Shown one piece after another: positions 12,697 to 25,815 of a stretch of DNA of 64,000 nucleotides. The position numbers and the translations under genes are program-made. Numbering within the stretch: position 1 is the first letter of the stretch; each line of letters starts with the position of its first letter. The notes under the pieces are model-generated. The model was not told where the DNA came from. It worked only from the letters and a program-made list of their open reading frames with translations, and ran no database searches. This DNA is from Albula goreensis (lineage: Eukaryota > Chordata > Actinopteri > Albuliformes > Albulidae): NCBI GenBank assembly GCA_022829145.1, contig CM040755.1:16136063-16200062 (forward strand). Direction: 5' to 3'.

Positions 12697-13300
12697 TGCT
12701 GAGTTTTAACCAACGGTCCGACCTGAGTTCACATCAAATCTGAGGAAGTATGAAAAGCACATGCTCAACAGAGGTGGTTTTCCTCTACAGTCCAATTTGT
12801 GAAGTTTTTCTGTTAAACCAGACCCCGTCTCTTTCTATCGCTCAAAATATTCCCTGACATAATGTATAATCATTCATTCATGCAACCATATAACCTTGAT
12901 GCTATTTGAATGTGAAAGCCTGAGACGACTGCACATGTGTGTATGTAAAGTGTGCTCCTGGATAAATCAGAGTAATACGCTGCAGTGTGCAATACACTTC
13001 AGTCTATTATCAGCTTTCAGAGTGTACTTTCAAGTTTTTGAGCACGATTCTTGAGAGGTTTTAGCCATGTTTCCTCGGTGTATTATTCTTTAGGTGGCAT
13101 GTAAAAAAATCGATTGAAAACGGTTACATTAACCCACTGAACAATACAATGCATACATAGTATCAATGCACAATTAAAGGAAATAGAACGGATCCATTTT
13201 TGTAGCTTATGATTGAGGCAACTTAGAGAAGATCCATTCTGGAGATCAGGCAAATGAGGGCTTTTTATTGAGAAAACATTCAAAGCAACTAAGCTTTATA

Positions 13301-13348
13301 TTATTATTATCATTATTGTTGTTGTTGTTGTTGTTGCTGTTGTTGTTT
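13301..13348. repeat. (TTA)n/(TTG)n trinucleotide microsatellite
   Basis: A short ATT/TTA run passes into about ten TTG triplets with one TGC interruption. Confidence 0.9.
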
Positions 13349-13728
13349 TGCAGCACAAATGGGGTCTAAGTAGGATAGGGTATGCTTATTCCCTGATGAT
13401 TTCCACATTCAGAAGGGAATTGAAAGGTTAGGAAGGCTAAGCATAAGTGGCTACTCTGCAAATCTATTCTGTCTTTATTATTTCTTTTTGTATTGAGGAA
13501 TTGTTTTGTGCACTTGACTACAGAACCAGCAGTTGTCCCATGACAGAAACAACAATTTATTTCCAATATATCTGGAAGTACACCAAACAGCAGTAAAGCA
13601 GATACAATCATTGTTGAGTATATAAAGTTTTGAGTATATATTGAAAGCATGCAGATTTTGCATGGTTTACACCGTCTTTGTTTAGCAGGTTGTTGTATGC
13701 ATTTTGCTGAGACTAGTTGTTATTATAA

Positions 13729-13747
13729 ATATATATAATATAGTATA

Positions 13748-13813
<66 letters not shown>
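13729..13813. repeat. (TA)n microsatellite
   Basis: AT-only stretch with more than 60 bp of pure TA alternation. Confidence 0.97.
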
Positions 13814-13815
<2 letters not shown>

Positions 13816-16084
13816 TTTTTGTGTATGATGGGTTGCATTACAACATAACTAGGATCAATGGTGTAAAAGGTTGTGTGTTGCAATCATTGTTTATGAAATG
13901 TGAAAGTTTTGAATGTCAGCTACAGCACTGTTATCAAGCTATAGTTAGAATAAAATGAGGGAAACCATTAAGCCATAACCAATATCAACTTCAGCTTTAA
14001 CCCTGGGGAGTTGCACTCTGATTTCTACATGTTTGTTTTCAATTTCTGTATTTATATTATATTGTTTTTGCTGTTTCAAACAGAAATCTTTTTCATGCAG
14101 ATACTTACAAGTGGCACTAAAGCTGTTGTCTATTTATGTCCTTTGTTGGCAACTTGTGAACATGTAAAAACAGTGAAGTACAGAATAAACACAATGAAAA
14201 TTGTAACAGTACACCCATAGCTGTCATCATAAATGATAGACGTTCCAGTGCTTGGATGTAGAAACACTTGCTGGTATCATTGTACAACAGGGACAAACAC
14301 TCAAGGAAGTGACTGAATGGAGAGAATACTCTGAGTCATTTTGATCAGTGATGGTCTTTTGTTTTTCAAATACATACATCAAAGTCCAAACATCTACCCT
14401 CATCAGAGGAATAGTGAGGCTCACAATAAATAATTCATTCTACATTTGTTTTTGTCCTATTTGCCTAATTTCATGGAGGGATTTCCAGTTAAGTTATGTA
14501 ACTTGCACTCTGCTGTTTAGAAAGGTTCATGCTCAAAAAGAAATATTAACAAAAAGGAAGAGCAGTTACTTTCTTTCTGGCCTCATTCACCTTGCACTGC
14601 TAAAACTGAGCTTTTGTTCATGTCTAAATCTGCGGTTGGGACTTTCTCAGAGAAATGGACATTCTACAGTCAGGAAAAATTAATCGCAATAGGGCCTTGA
14701 ATAGGGCCGCTCCACAGCAGCAAAAGAAGCAGAGGATTCAATTAACATTAGTGCTTCATTTTGATTTACTACTAAATGCAAATGTTAGATGTATTAACAA
14801 AAACAGTTTGGCAGTTTCAATAATCATCAAACTGAATACCAGATTTGTTTTTGCCTAGAAAAAGCAAGACTTGCATGGTCAAAGAGAGCAGTGAATTTGA
14901 GTCAGATTTGAATGTTAAACACCAAAGAAATAAAAATAAAAAAATAAATAATAATTTTACCATTGTGTAAAGCCATTGATGATTCCTAATGTTTGAAAAG
15001 AGTGTCAAAGATATAATGCTTTAATTGTGAATGATGGCTTTAAATGGCACTCTAGTTTTTTGATTAAGTTAAAATATAATTTGGGGAAAATGCTTGGTTG
15101 GCAGTACTAAACATTAATATTTCTGCTTGGAATGTGCCTTTGATTTAGTGTCACATCCACACACCTTGTGAATCACTTCCTGACTTTGTTTTTCAAATGG
15201 TTTCTGACATTTTCCCTGTAAAATGTACCTTTATAACTTATGTCAGACTTATGATAATTGTTATCTGAAGAGAATACATTTTTTAAATCTAAAATAGCCT
15301 GTGAGATAGAATTGATACACAGTTCCAAACTGTTCAACCAGGGCTTTTCCTCCATATAGTTGTAGGAACAGTCCCACTCTCTTTATAACTAGTTAAAAAA
15401 GGCAAAAGGACAAATGTCTTCCATATATTATTTGTCAGTCTAATTAAATACCATGAGAACAGCATCTGTTTTCATTATGTGGATGCATTAGCTGATTGCC
15501 CTTTCTGTACTTGGTAAGGAAGGTTCTGTGTCAAATACTTCCATTTTCTGTATTGTTGATGGAATTTCACATCTGTGATATGCATTTTAAAGCACTGGAT
15601 CATGGGATTGTGCTGTCTTCTATCTATGTGCATTTTATTCTAAATCATAGTATAACAACCTAACAAAAATTATAATTATTTAAAAAAGTTTCTTCTTTTT
15701 CCCTAAAATATCAGATAAATCCCCATAATTTTAAGATCTGCGTGTATTGTGTGGACATAAATGAGTTATTCATTTTCAGTGTATTTATTGTGAAATAATT
15801 GTGCATTCATTTGAATCCAATAATGACATCAGATAAAATTAACATAAAATGATACTATGGGAATGGAAAATAATTAGCAATATAGTTTTTGTAGCCTATA
15901 TCCCCTTCCTCCATAAAAGTGGACATGAGATGAAAAAGCGCTTGTGCATTTGTTTGATGAAGAACACAGTGAATGCTGGTTCAATAGTTTATTCTGAAGG
16001 AGTGAACTCAGAATAGGAGAGATAATGTTTTAGCTGCTGATCTGGAGCTGTAGTATTACAGTAGGCTATGATGCAGCCCCTAAA

Positions 16085-16275
16085 CGGTTGTTTCCTTATC
16101 AATTAATAAGGGAACGCATTTTTAATTGATACACTTTTGAGCTGATTACAATGTTGGAACAGGTCCATTCAATTACTCCCCTGGGGGAGAGCAGCTTATA
16201 ATGTGCAGGATTACCCCGTGTGGTGGGAGAGCTCGATTCAGGCCCATATGCACATTTAGCGGAAAGTTCTGGATT
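16085..16275. promoter_or_regulatory. Candidate conserved non-coding element with an EBF/AP-2-like palindrome
   Basis: Unique sequence with clustered TAAT cores (caattaataag, tttttaattgat, ttcaattac) and a near-palindromic tcccctgggggaga at 16177-16190 that resembles EBF or AP-2 sites. Local CpGs are retained (ccccgtg, gctcgat, tagcgga). Conservation cannot be tested here. Confidence 0.25.
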
Positions 16276-18409
16276 TACACCAGTACCGTTACTCACAAAT
16301 CAGTGTGTCTCCCACTCGGAAGGCTATGGTGATTGCAGTCTCTCAAACATGACTTTTAGAGATACTCTTATTTTTTATTTATTTTCTTCTTTTGCAGATC
16401 ATCAAGTTTACATGAGGCAGTTTTCCTAGTAAGTAGGTCAGAGCCACCATTGGAGAATTAGGAGGAGCGTGTTTGAGTCCACAATCAGAGGACAATGCCA
16501 TGAAAGGGCCTCCCATGTGCCTGACCTCACCTCTCCCACACCTCCTTGTGGCCTCCTCACACGTCTTTTTAAACAGGAATACAATTGATACACCTTCTTT
16601 TAGGCAGACAATTGAAAGATGCATTGGGAGGACTGAATGAATAGATTGGGGGTGAGTTAAGGAAGGGGGTTCAGTGGGCATCTCAGTCCGAGAATGATTA
16701 AAAAGCACAACTTAATTCAACAGGAAGGTGATTATTTTTCCTTTTAAAAAGGGCCATTTTTTTTACCTTTTGTTGCATTTGTAGATTTTGCCAGTCACAT
16801 TTTGTCTCAGTATTGAGTACTTCATCACAGATGTCTTCTGTGTTGTGCACCAGATAATGAATAATCAAGCAAGCTCCATTACAAAAATGGGTTAATTTGC
16901 AATGTTACATCCAAAAAAGCTCTTAAAATAACAACAACAACAGCAAAAACACCACAATCAACAATAACCCCCCAAAAACATAACCATTAACAGAAACAAC
17001 CAGAGGATGGTTTTCCTCTGCATGGTCTGTTAAATGGCATACTGACCCCCAAGGCCCCTGTTGTCTGTCCAAACCTTTGGTTTCTTGCCTGGTTTAGTTG
17101 TATCTAAGCCCAGAGAATATTAATTTGTCTGGCAGCTGCTGCTGGAAGCCATCGGAGATGCTGTGCAGCCACCCATGGCATATGCTGCATAAACTCTACA
17201 AGGTGACAGGGGTTTGTCCATCTAGGATTTGAGTGGTAGAGACAAAAGATCAAACGACGCTTCATTTGCATCCCTAGTTTTCCACAGCACACTCGCAAGT
17301 GCAACCTCCATGTAAAGACCAATGGTCCGTTACAAGTCTGTTTTTGCAAAGGCTTGTGATATTACATTTTGTTTGCTGTTGCTTCTGTATACTGGCATAC
17401 CTGGTGGGATTTTACATAAAAAGACACTTGGCAATGACATGCCTGTGTGGACAGGTCTTAAATGAACAGGATACATTTCAACACACCCTGAAGAGGACAT
17501 GAAAGGTGGATTGAGCAGATCACCCATTATCAAGTGATTCATAACATTTCTTTAATCGTCTCTTTTTAAAGTCTATATTTGTGACCATCTACATTCCAGT
17601 TTACTTTGATACAAGCAAAACCTGATTAATTGATCTGAGTATAGTCTTAGAATGGCACTGAGGAACATAGTAATTTTATTCCTATGAACCACAGAGGCAT
17701 ATACTTGTAAAATCGCATATTTCTGTCAATGATGAAATAGAAGGCTAGTACCCCTTCAGGGTCTTACTAAGTAAATGACCTTGAATGTTCAGAGGTCATT
17801 GTTCATCATCATCGCTGTGTACCCATAGATGTGATTTTTAACTCCCCTCCCCACCCGAAGCCACGTGGATTATGCATTATCATTTCCAATAACATTATAC
17901 ACACTGTCCCCTTTTTTGATACCCTCCAGCAAGATTGTCATGGCAGTGTCTCGCTAATGTTGAAAATATGGATTTGTTGCTTTGAGGGTGGTAGAGTAGG
18001 TTACAGTGGTGAGAGAGGTGAGAGAGAAGCTGGCCAATCACCCGTCTCCAAACCTTCACCCGTCTCCATCTCTACTTGTGTGAACAAAGCACATTTGACA
18101 TCTGCGCAAGGCTTGACGCTCATTATGCAAGGGGTTATTGTTTATGGAACAGATAATGGGTGGAGGATCAATGATAATGTATGACAGGCTAATGGTGTAG
18201 GTAGTGATTTCAGATTTGGCAGCAAAAATTAAGTCAAGGTCCCTGCCACCAATGTCATAGGAACTATATCAGTATATGGCAAAAGTGCTTTTATTATTTT
18301 TGGGGGCCTTTTTGTATTGAATATTGGCAAATGGCCTTCAGCTAAGACCTAGTTCATCAAATAACGGCAAAACAGAATGTAGCGACTATTTTTGAGTACT
18401 GACTTTGAA

Positions 18410-18455
18410 ATAAAAAAATAAATAAATAATAATAATTACTATTATTATATTAATA
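18410..18455. repeat. AT-rich (AAT)n low-complexity tract
   Basis: A run of AAAT/AAT units followed by TTATTA. Simple low-complexity DNA. Confidence 0.75.
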
Positions 18456-21400
18456 TAGTATGGTACTATATGTTTCATGTTGAGGATTAAGACTTAATAT
18501 AAGAAGATATACTTTGTCTACTGAAAGGTAACAGTTTGTTGCAGACATCACATGCAATAGAGATTCAGTATTTCCTCAGCAGAAAATTTTAAAACATGGT
18601 AAAAGTCATGTTCCCTTTGTGTATGTGGTATCACTGACTTTCAAAGTTCTTTCCATTATGAATCTTCAGTTTTAGTCTTCAAATGACATCACTCCACTTA
18701 GATTGAATTCATATATTCTGATAGGGGCATTGATGTAGAGCACCACTGCAGCACTGTAAATACATTTTCATCTAGGAATTACCATTGTTAGGGTCATAAA
18801 ACTGCAAGCCCTTTCCCCATAGGACAGGCACCAGCTGGCAGCTGCTAGTAGACTTGACATATTGGTAAGGATGGACAATCTCTGTCACCCAGAGTCAGTT
18901 AGTAATTCACTGTTTGGCCAAAGTTCTATTACCTATAATTCCATATACCTTTCAAATATGAATGCAAGAGTTTTGGGTGAGGATGGAAAATGACTTTTTG
19001 TGTGTGTGAAGTGTGTGTGAGTTGGAGGCGGCCGAATACATCAAGGAGTAATTTAAATGCACTGACCCCCTGTTGAGCAGATAGGCAAGTTACATAGTAG
19101 TTTGACAGGCTCCCGTCTGTGTTTACATCTGTCTCTGTGATAGGCAATCAGCTGGCAGGTTGTGATGGGGCATGCAGGTTGTAAATTAAAACAGTGGATG
19201 CTGTGTCTTGCATGGCGGCTGCAGCTCTACCGCTGCTGTGCAAAAGCCTCGTCTGATAATAGAGCTCTACTGCTCCATGTGTCCGAACTGTCATTTCTCA
19301 GGTTGGCACAATCTAAGTACATTTTCTAGATCCAAAAATGAGAAGTATTGATCACCACTGGGAGACTAAAAAAAGGGAGACTAGTTCAGTCCTTCTGTGT
19401 ATGGTTTTTTTATTTGATAACATTCCCTCTGAGGGATTGGGAGGCTGTGTCAGGCCTTAGCACCCCCACCCCGCCCCCCGTCCCAACCCACCACTGGGAT
19501 GACATCTACTGCTTCTGTGGACCCTTCAAAAGAGACTTCATGCTGCTTTAAAATATTGAACAATCATGTGTGGATTTCCTTCTGATCTTCTCTTTCTAGG
19601 ACATTTTACTGCTGCAGTTGTCTGTGATAAATTCTTAATATGACCATTCCATATGGAACCAATAAAAAATGGTCTCTTTTGACCCCTATTCCTTTTGGAT
19701 GGAACAGAAATTTCAGAAAGACAAAAAATGATTGGGAGAATTGTGGACATTAATTAATGTCCCCCACCTGATCTTTATATTTTCATGTCTCCATCCACAG
19801 AAGTGGAAATATGATTATGCGTTGTAAACTGAAAACCAAAAACATAGTTTTTTTCCCATTTTTTCTTTCCCTGTTCTCTTTTTACATACATTATACCAAG
19901 TGAATTCTTTGAGTGGAACAGCTGATTCATTTTTGGCAGTATGCTTTTGCACAGGGAACTCAATTTCATGTAGAACTACTGCTATTCATAAACATGGATT
20001 TAAAATATCAACTCAGCTTCCTTTTTTGTGATATGTTGGTGCATGTCTCAGCAATCTAAGAATTTTGCGTTCTCTTAACTCTCGGTTGAAATTCAAGTAT
20101 TTGTTTTATGTAATATAAAACCCATTTGTATCCCTTTGGCCTAGTCATAGGGCACTGGTACAATCTCAATATAAATGTTTCCTAATGATATTATTAAAAT
20201 TGAAGATTTTATACACTAATGCAATTACAATGATAAAATGGCAGCTGAATAGTGTGACTTTGGTGAAGAAAAAAAAAACCGGATGATTGGATTTGTGTTG
20301 GTAGTAATTTCTGTTTTTCCAGATTGAATTTCCTCAGTGCAGGCTCTTCGGTTTCATCTCCATGTCCCTGTTCCTCTGATATTTTATTCATGGCAAGGCT
20401 AATGAAGGGCCTGATTGACTGCAGAATGTATGCTCCTGAGCAGTTTATTTCTTGGGTTCGCTGCAGTTTAGCAGTTGGCAAATGGAGAACATTGACATTA
20501 TGGAGACACATTTCAAAGAAAAAATGTTATGGTTTGGAATCCGTCTTTTGCTTTTGTTTTTATTTACAGTTTAATATATGTATGCTGAATGTTACTAACT
20601 GTATTCAATTTACTCTTGATTAAAAAACCTTTGAGAGCCCTAGATGTAGAGTGGGTGTAGGCCTCTGGTGGGATACCTTTCACGGGAGGAGGCAAACTTC
20701 CCAGAAGACACTAGCTTGACCTGGATGTGTATGAGTTGCTGTTGTGTGTCAGGTGACTGACATCCGTATCCTGGACTCATGTGTAGACGTGGGTTGTTCT
20801 GCAGAGTTCAGAGAGGAAGATTATATAGGCCCTGAAATGGCTCTTAAAGACTGATGATGTCTGAATGAGGTGATTGTTGTCAGCCATTGGAAGCAATGCT
20901 GGACATAATGTTTATTCTGCTGCTGTATGTCAGTGCATATTTATGTATGGCCATTATTCTTACCATTTCTTCAATAAAGCTTGTAGTATTCTGGCAAGCT
21001 GGTCATTTAGTATTTATCTTGAGGCCTACATTTTCTCTTGCTGCATGGTCAGCCCTGCACAGCTCTAAAACATTTATAGAGAGCATTTGTAGTGCAGCTG
21101 CATAGCGACAGAGATATAGTACTCTTCACTGCTGATTATACATAGCAGATAACATGACAGATTTCCTGTGAATACTGGGCAACACTTTCAGCTCCAGACC
21201 CCTGGGTCCTGAATAATTACACATATAGATGTTATTATTTACAGTATGGCTTTAAATATTATTTCTGTTCTAATATCAAAAATAGACATGTTTAATTATA
21301 ATAATTATTGAGGGGTTGTCATTTTGGAATGCAAGTATAACTAAAAAATATTCACTACTCAATCAATTGCATTTATAATTGAATAGACATACTGTTAGAC

Positions 21401-21599
21401 TATTATGTCAGCTATTTTGTGCATTTTCTTAAAATAGACAATCTATTACAAAATTTTAAAGGCTGTATAGGTTTGACTTGACAGATAGGTGCATTGGCCT
21501 GTATTTCATTTGTGAAAGCGATTTTAAAAAGAAGTCATATTCCTGCTAGAGTCTGATTTGGATGCCAGCTGCTTTGTGGGCAGAAACTGAAAGACTTTT

Positions 21600-21920
21600 C
21601 CTGACAGAATGAGATCAAGATGTCATTTTTGGATACTAGCTTTATTACGAAACCCCCAAGTGTTCACTTGTTCAATTAAAAGTTTATCAATTACTCAGCT
21701 TGATGTAGAACGCAGGGAGACTTCCAATGTCTTTTAAAGCTGTGAGAGAATGGTCATGTCTGCCTCTCTTGTTGCAACGCCATTCTGCTTAGCTGTTTAC
21801 CCGTTATTAACAGCCCTGAATTGGCTGGCCGGCTCCTTTCAATGGAGGACATGGATATTGAGAGTAAAGGCCACACAGAGGGCGGTGGATGTGAGATGGA
21901 TTTTAATTAGGCTGGAAGGA
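21600..21920. promoter_or_regulatory. Candidate conserved non-coding element
   Basis: Unique, balanced-composition block within AT-rich intron, with several retained CpGs (attacgaaa, gaacgcag, caacgcc, acccgtt, ggccggc) and TAAT/CAATTA cores. The minus and plus frames are too short to be coding. It is a guess at a regulatory element from composition alone. Confidence 0.22.
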
Positions 21921-23569
21921 AGGCAGCTTCTGCATACTTAAACAAGTCTCATCATCCCCCAACACCACCCCCTGCACCATCCCCAACCCCTACCACTCAC
22001 ACCTCCTTATTGGCCTCTGGGAAAAACAGAGAAACTAGAACAGAGCTAGTAACTCACCCTAAACAAACATCTGGTCAACACTGCAGTAGTTGGTGAGGGG
22101 AGAAAACGGGGTCAGAAGCCTTAAGTTTCCTAGTTGAGCAGGTGTAAATTGTTTCTGCCGTATTCTCCAGTTGACGTTAATATGCTAATTTTATTATTGC
22201 CTGAGAACTCAGGTGCTTGTGTGCCTGGAGTGATGCACTGGAGATTTTTTTCAACCTTTCACTTTAATTTCCCTAAAGCCTACCTAGATTACGGTGTCCA
22301 GATTATCAGTTTATGAAAATTACAACATTAATAAGCCTCCAGTGTGGGTGTATCATGTAAGCTGCCCTTGAAACATTATGTAATAATAAAGAAATTATCC
22401 TGTCCATTTATGCAGTTCCTCTGAGACCCCCCTCCTCCAGCCCCAATGGCTCCCTGTGCTCCCAACTGCTCTTGTTCCCATTTTGTCAAGACTGCACTTC
22501 TTGCTAGTTTCCCACCTGATGCAGTCAGCAGACTCCAGCTGCTAAATGCCCTGCAGTAAAGGCCAAATATATACACAATCACACATCTCTACCACTCTAA
22601 ATCCCCACATGGTGTCTATACTGTGCTAGGAAACAGGTCCAGAGCTTGCTCAGATGATTTGACCTCTCCTGCACAGGGGTCATGGAACTAATGAGAATTA
22701 TGATGGTAGACTGGATTCAACTACATGTCACTGCTAGAACGCAATATTTACTGCAAGATATAAATGTATTCTTATTAGTATCCAACACAGCCACATGAAC
22801 TTAGTGGTCTGCTGATCCAAGCTGCATTTAGTTACTACAACACCACTCTATTTAGCTGTCTGTGGACAAAGCCATTGCCATAGTCAGTGAGATGTCAGTG
22901 TTTTGCTTCAATAAAAAACACAGATAACCTCTTCTGGTCTTGAATATCTGGTGGATTTAAATTCATGTTTTACCAAAGGTTTATATATCTCTTAGCTTTG
23001 CTGATGTGGACATTCTGTCTTGTTTATCTCCACCAGAAACAAAGGCTTCTGTGATTTTATATTTTTAAAAACTCCCTGTAGGGGTTTGTTCATTCACACA
23101 GAGGTGTCTGATGTTAGCAAATAGGAAAATCTCAAAATGAGTAAAACAACCATGTTGTTAAAAAAGAGACGGATCCCATGTTCGCAGTTGAAGACAAATA
23201 CTTTACTTACACAGCCGGCCGCGAGAACACAAGCATGGATCAAAATGTTCAAAGATTACATTGTGTGGTCAACATTTATACAGTTTAAGGGAATTTCATT
23301 AGCATGTGATGGCTCATATATGGTAATGCGGAACCCCACGTTCCACAGACAGCAGGTAACAGGTTGTTAACAGGAGGTGCCATTTGGCCCTGGTCGGATG
23401 CGGCAGCATCCCTTTGTAATTCTAGTACACATTCTCAAATACTGTGCTGCTCCAAAAACTGTCTCCCAACACTGATAAAGTTGCAATACATAGTTATTGA
23501 AATGTAATTTGTGATGATTAAGGCTTTTGGATTAATGTAGGCACAGAAAACCAATGATAGATATTTCGT

Positions 23570-23760
23570 TAATTTTCACCAATCTCAAATTCACTGGGAT
23601 ATCATGTTTTAATTAATTCATAATTGCTTTGCAGAGAGCTCTGTAGTGTTACCATTCCCAAATAATTACAATGCTGTCACCCAGTGGGAATGATTTTTGA
23701 GGTTGGTAATTGGATTTTGATTTAAATTACTTTTCAAATGTCTGAAACCTGAAGACAAAG
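23570..23760. promoter_or_regulatory. Candidate conserved non-coding element, homeodomain-motif rich
   Basis: Dense TAAT/ATTA cores (ttaattaattcataat, aataattac, ttggtaattgg, tttaaatta) with no simple repeat. Similar motif density is common in developmental enhancers. Conservation is not measurable here. Confidence 0.2.
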
Positions 23761-25714
23761 ATAAATTTTACCATTGCATTTATGTAGAGTATTTTGTGGA
23801 GGGACTAAGAATGCCAGAGTCAACATGTCAGTTGACATAACCAGTTTGTTAAGGGCCCTGTCCAGCTAATTTTACATTCAGATCTCACTGAAAAACTCAT
23901 AAAAACCAATTGGAATATAAGTGATGAATGAAAACAATAGCAGCAGGCATTTGGCTTTTTAAAAATGTATGTTTAAACCTTTATTTAATCAGGTTTAACT
24001 CATTAAGATTTAACAACTATTTTTTGAAAGGAATATGCATTCCCTACTAGCTTCTCAGTGAGATAATCACAGATTGGTGTAAAACAAGCCTTGTGCTATT
24101 GAGCCCCTTGCAAACACTGACCTGGAGGAGATGGCATGTTCTGCCACAGCCTTTGTGGAGGGGGCCATGCCGATGAATGTGCCCATTGTATTTTGAATGG
24201 TAGCTTGCAAGACATCTACTGAACATGCTACTTGCTACTTTGACAACTATTTTAGCTAGCTAGCTGGTTTCCTCTCAGAATAAAAACTTGCCTGATTGCA
24301 CAAATGAATGAGAATCTGTTACAAGCTCTCTCTCACCAAATGTAACATTTCATCTATAGCTTGAGTTAGTATAGAGTCAGTTAACCTTTATTTATTCCAG
24401 TTCACAGGTGCTAATATGCCTACTATGTATTTTGGTTCAGTCATGAACAGGCAGAAAAAGACAAACAGTTAAACAACATTACATTTGCAAACTTTGCAGA
24501 GACTTACAGGATTTGGGAATTTGAGTTTACTGTTTACTGGGCAAAATATTTACTCATACTTTAACTGAAATAGTAATTTTTGGAATCATGCTGCAACACC
24601 ATTTTCAAAGTACAGAATCTGAAAAATGTTAACATAAGTAAAAAGTGTAACTGACACCTTCTGAATAGAAGTGTAACTGATACCTCTCCTCAAATCATAC
24701 ATTTCATTGACACTTTAAAGGTTGTGTAAACTTTGAGTGGCCAAATGAACAGGAGCCCTGCAGTGTGAGTCAGCTCCATTGGCACTGACACTTTCATTAG
24801 AGGCCCACTGTCTTTCAACAAAACAGAATTCCTGGGATTCAATTAGCTTGATGAGTGTACCAGGGGTAGAACACACAGGGCTATTAGATGAGAGGAATGA
24901 AGGAGGATTGCTCTAATGCTGCGGAGGAGTGATGGAGTGATAATGAAAGGGACTCTCACTGTGGCTGTAATCCAATCAGCCCTCTCTCTGAACGACGCAG
25001 TACATGAAATGCGTGCATTTGCAGACATGTAACAAGGACCAAGCTGTCAACATATGAGGGCAAACACCAATCACATACGTGAGATGTGCAGTAAATTCCT
25101 CTGCTCCTGAAAGCTGTCAATCTGACAGCCACACTGCAGTGTGCCCACATGAGAGCCTTCTAACCAGGTTGTTACCACTTACTGTCTCCTTTCAGAGGAT
25201 TTGCATATGCACAGACTGCTCAAAAGACATCCATCCGCCTAAGGCTTTTCAGTTGTGCATAAGCAGGAAGAGGATGTAGAATATTAGGAGTTAGATCCAG
25301 CCTCTTGTGTAGTAAAGAGGTGTTAAACAAGCTTCTGAGAGAGAGTGCTGATAGCAGGTTTGAACACCAGGGGATCTTTTGCAGCCTGTGCCCTCATTCT
25401 CATTAAGGCACTGTCCGCTGATGAAATCCTGTGAATATCCTTCCATATGTAACTCCTGGATCAGTGTTTTAATACCCCATGGATCCATCTACTTTCAACC
25501 TAATTAAATTCCCCAGTCAAATTATCTTTCCACAGCACATAACATAAACCGTAATGCCTTTTGGTTAAACTGAGAGTATATTGTGGAATAATGTATAATT
25601 AATTGTGTATTTGTGCTCATGAAATAGGTCCTGCTTATGCAGACTTTCTCTTTCACCTTTGTGTAAACATGAAGTGGAGGAGCTGAATGATTTGTTCTCA
25701 GGGAAGTTGCATGA

Positions 25715-25815
25715 CGTACAGTAATGGTTAAAGAACTTGGCTTGTAACCACAAGGTTTTAGCGTCTACCTCCACAGGTGGATCTTCTTCAGTACTCTTGT
25801 GCACAATGCTTTGTG
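25715..25815 (+). mobile_element. Degenerate tRNA-derived SINE fragment
   Basis: The stretch tggttaaagaacttggcttg (25725-25744) followed by taaccacaaggtttta resembles the tRNA-like head of fish SINEs, in which an A-box-like tGGTTAnAGnnnTTGG is followed by CTTGTAACCAnAAGGTT. The B-box (expected GGTTCGANNCC) is decayed to ggttttagcgtc. A 3' tail is not clear. No target-site duplication was found by eye. Confidence 0.45.

Noticed and set aside
24643..24688. Near-duplicate agtgtaactgacacc / agtgtaactgatacc
   Set aside because: Single short local duplication with no further structure.
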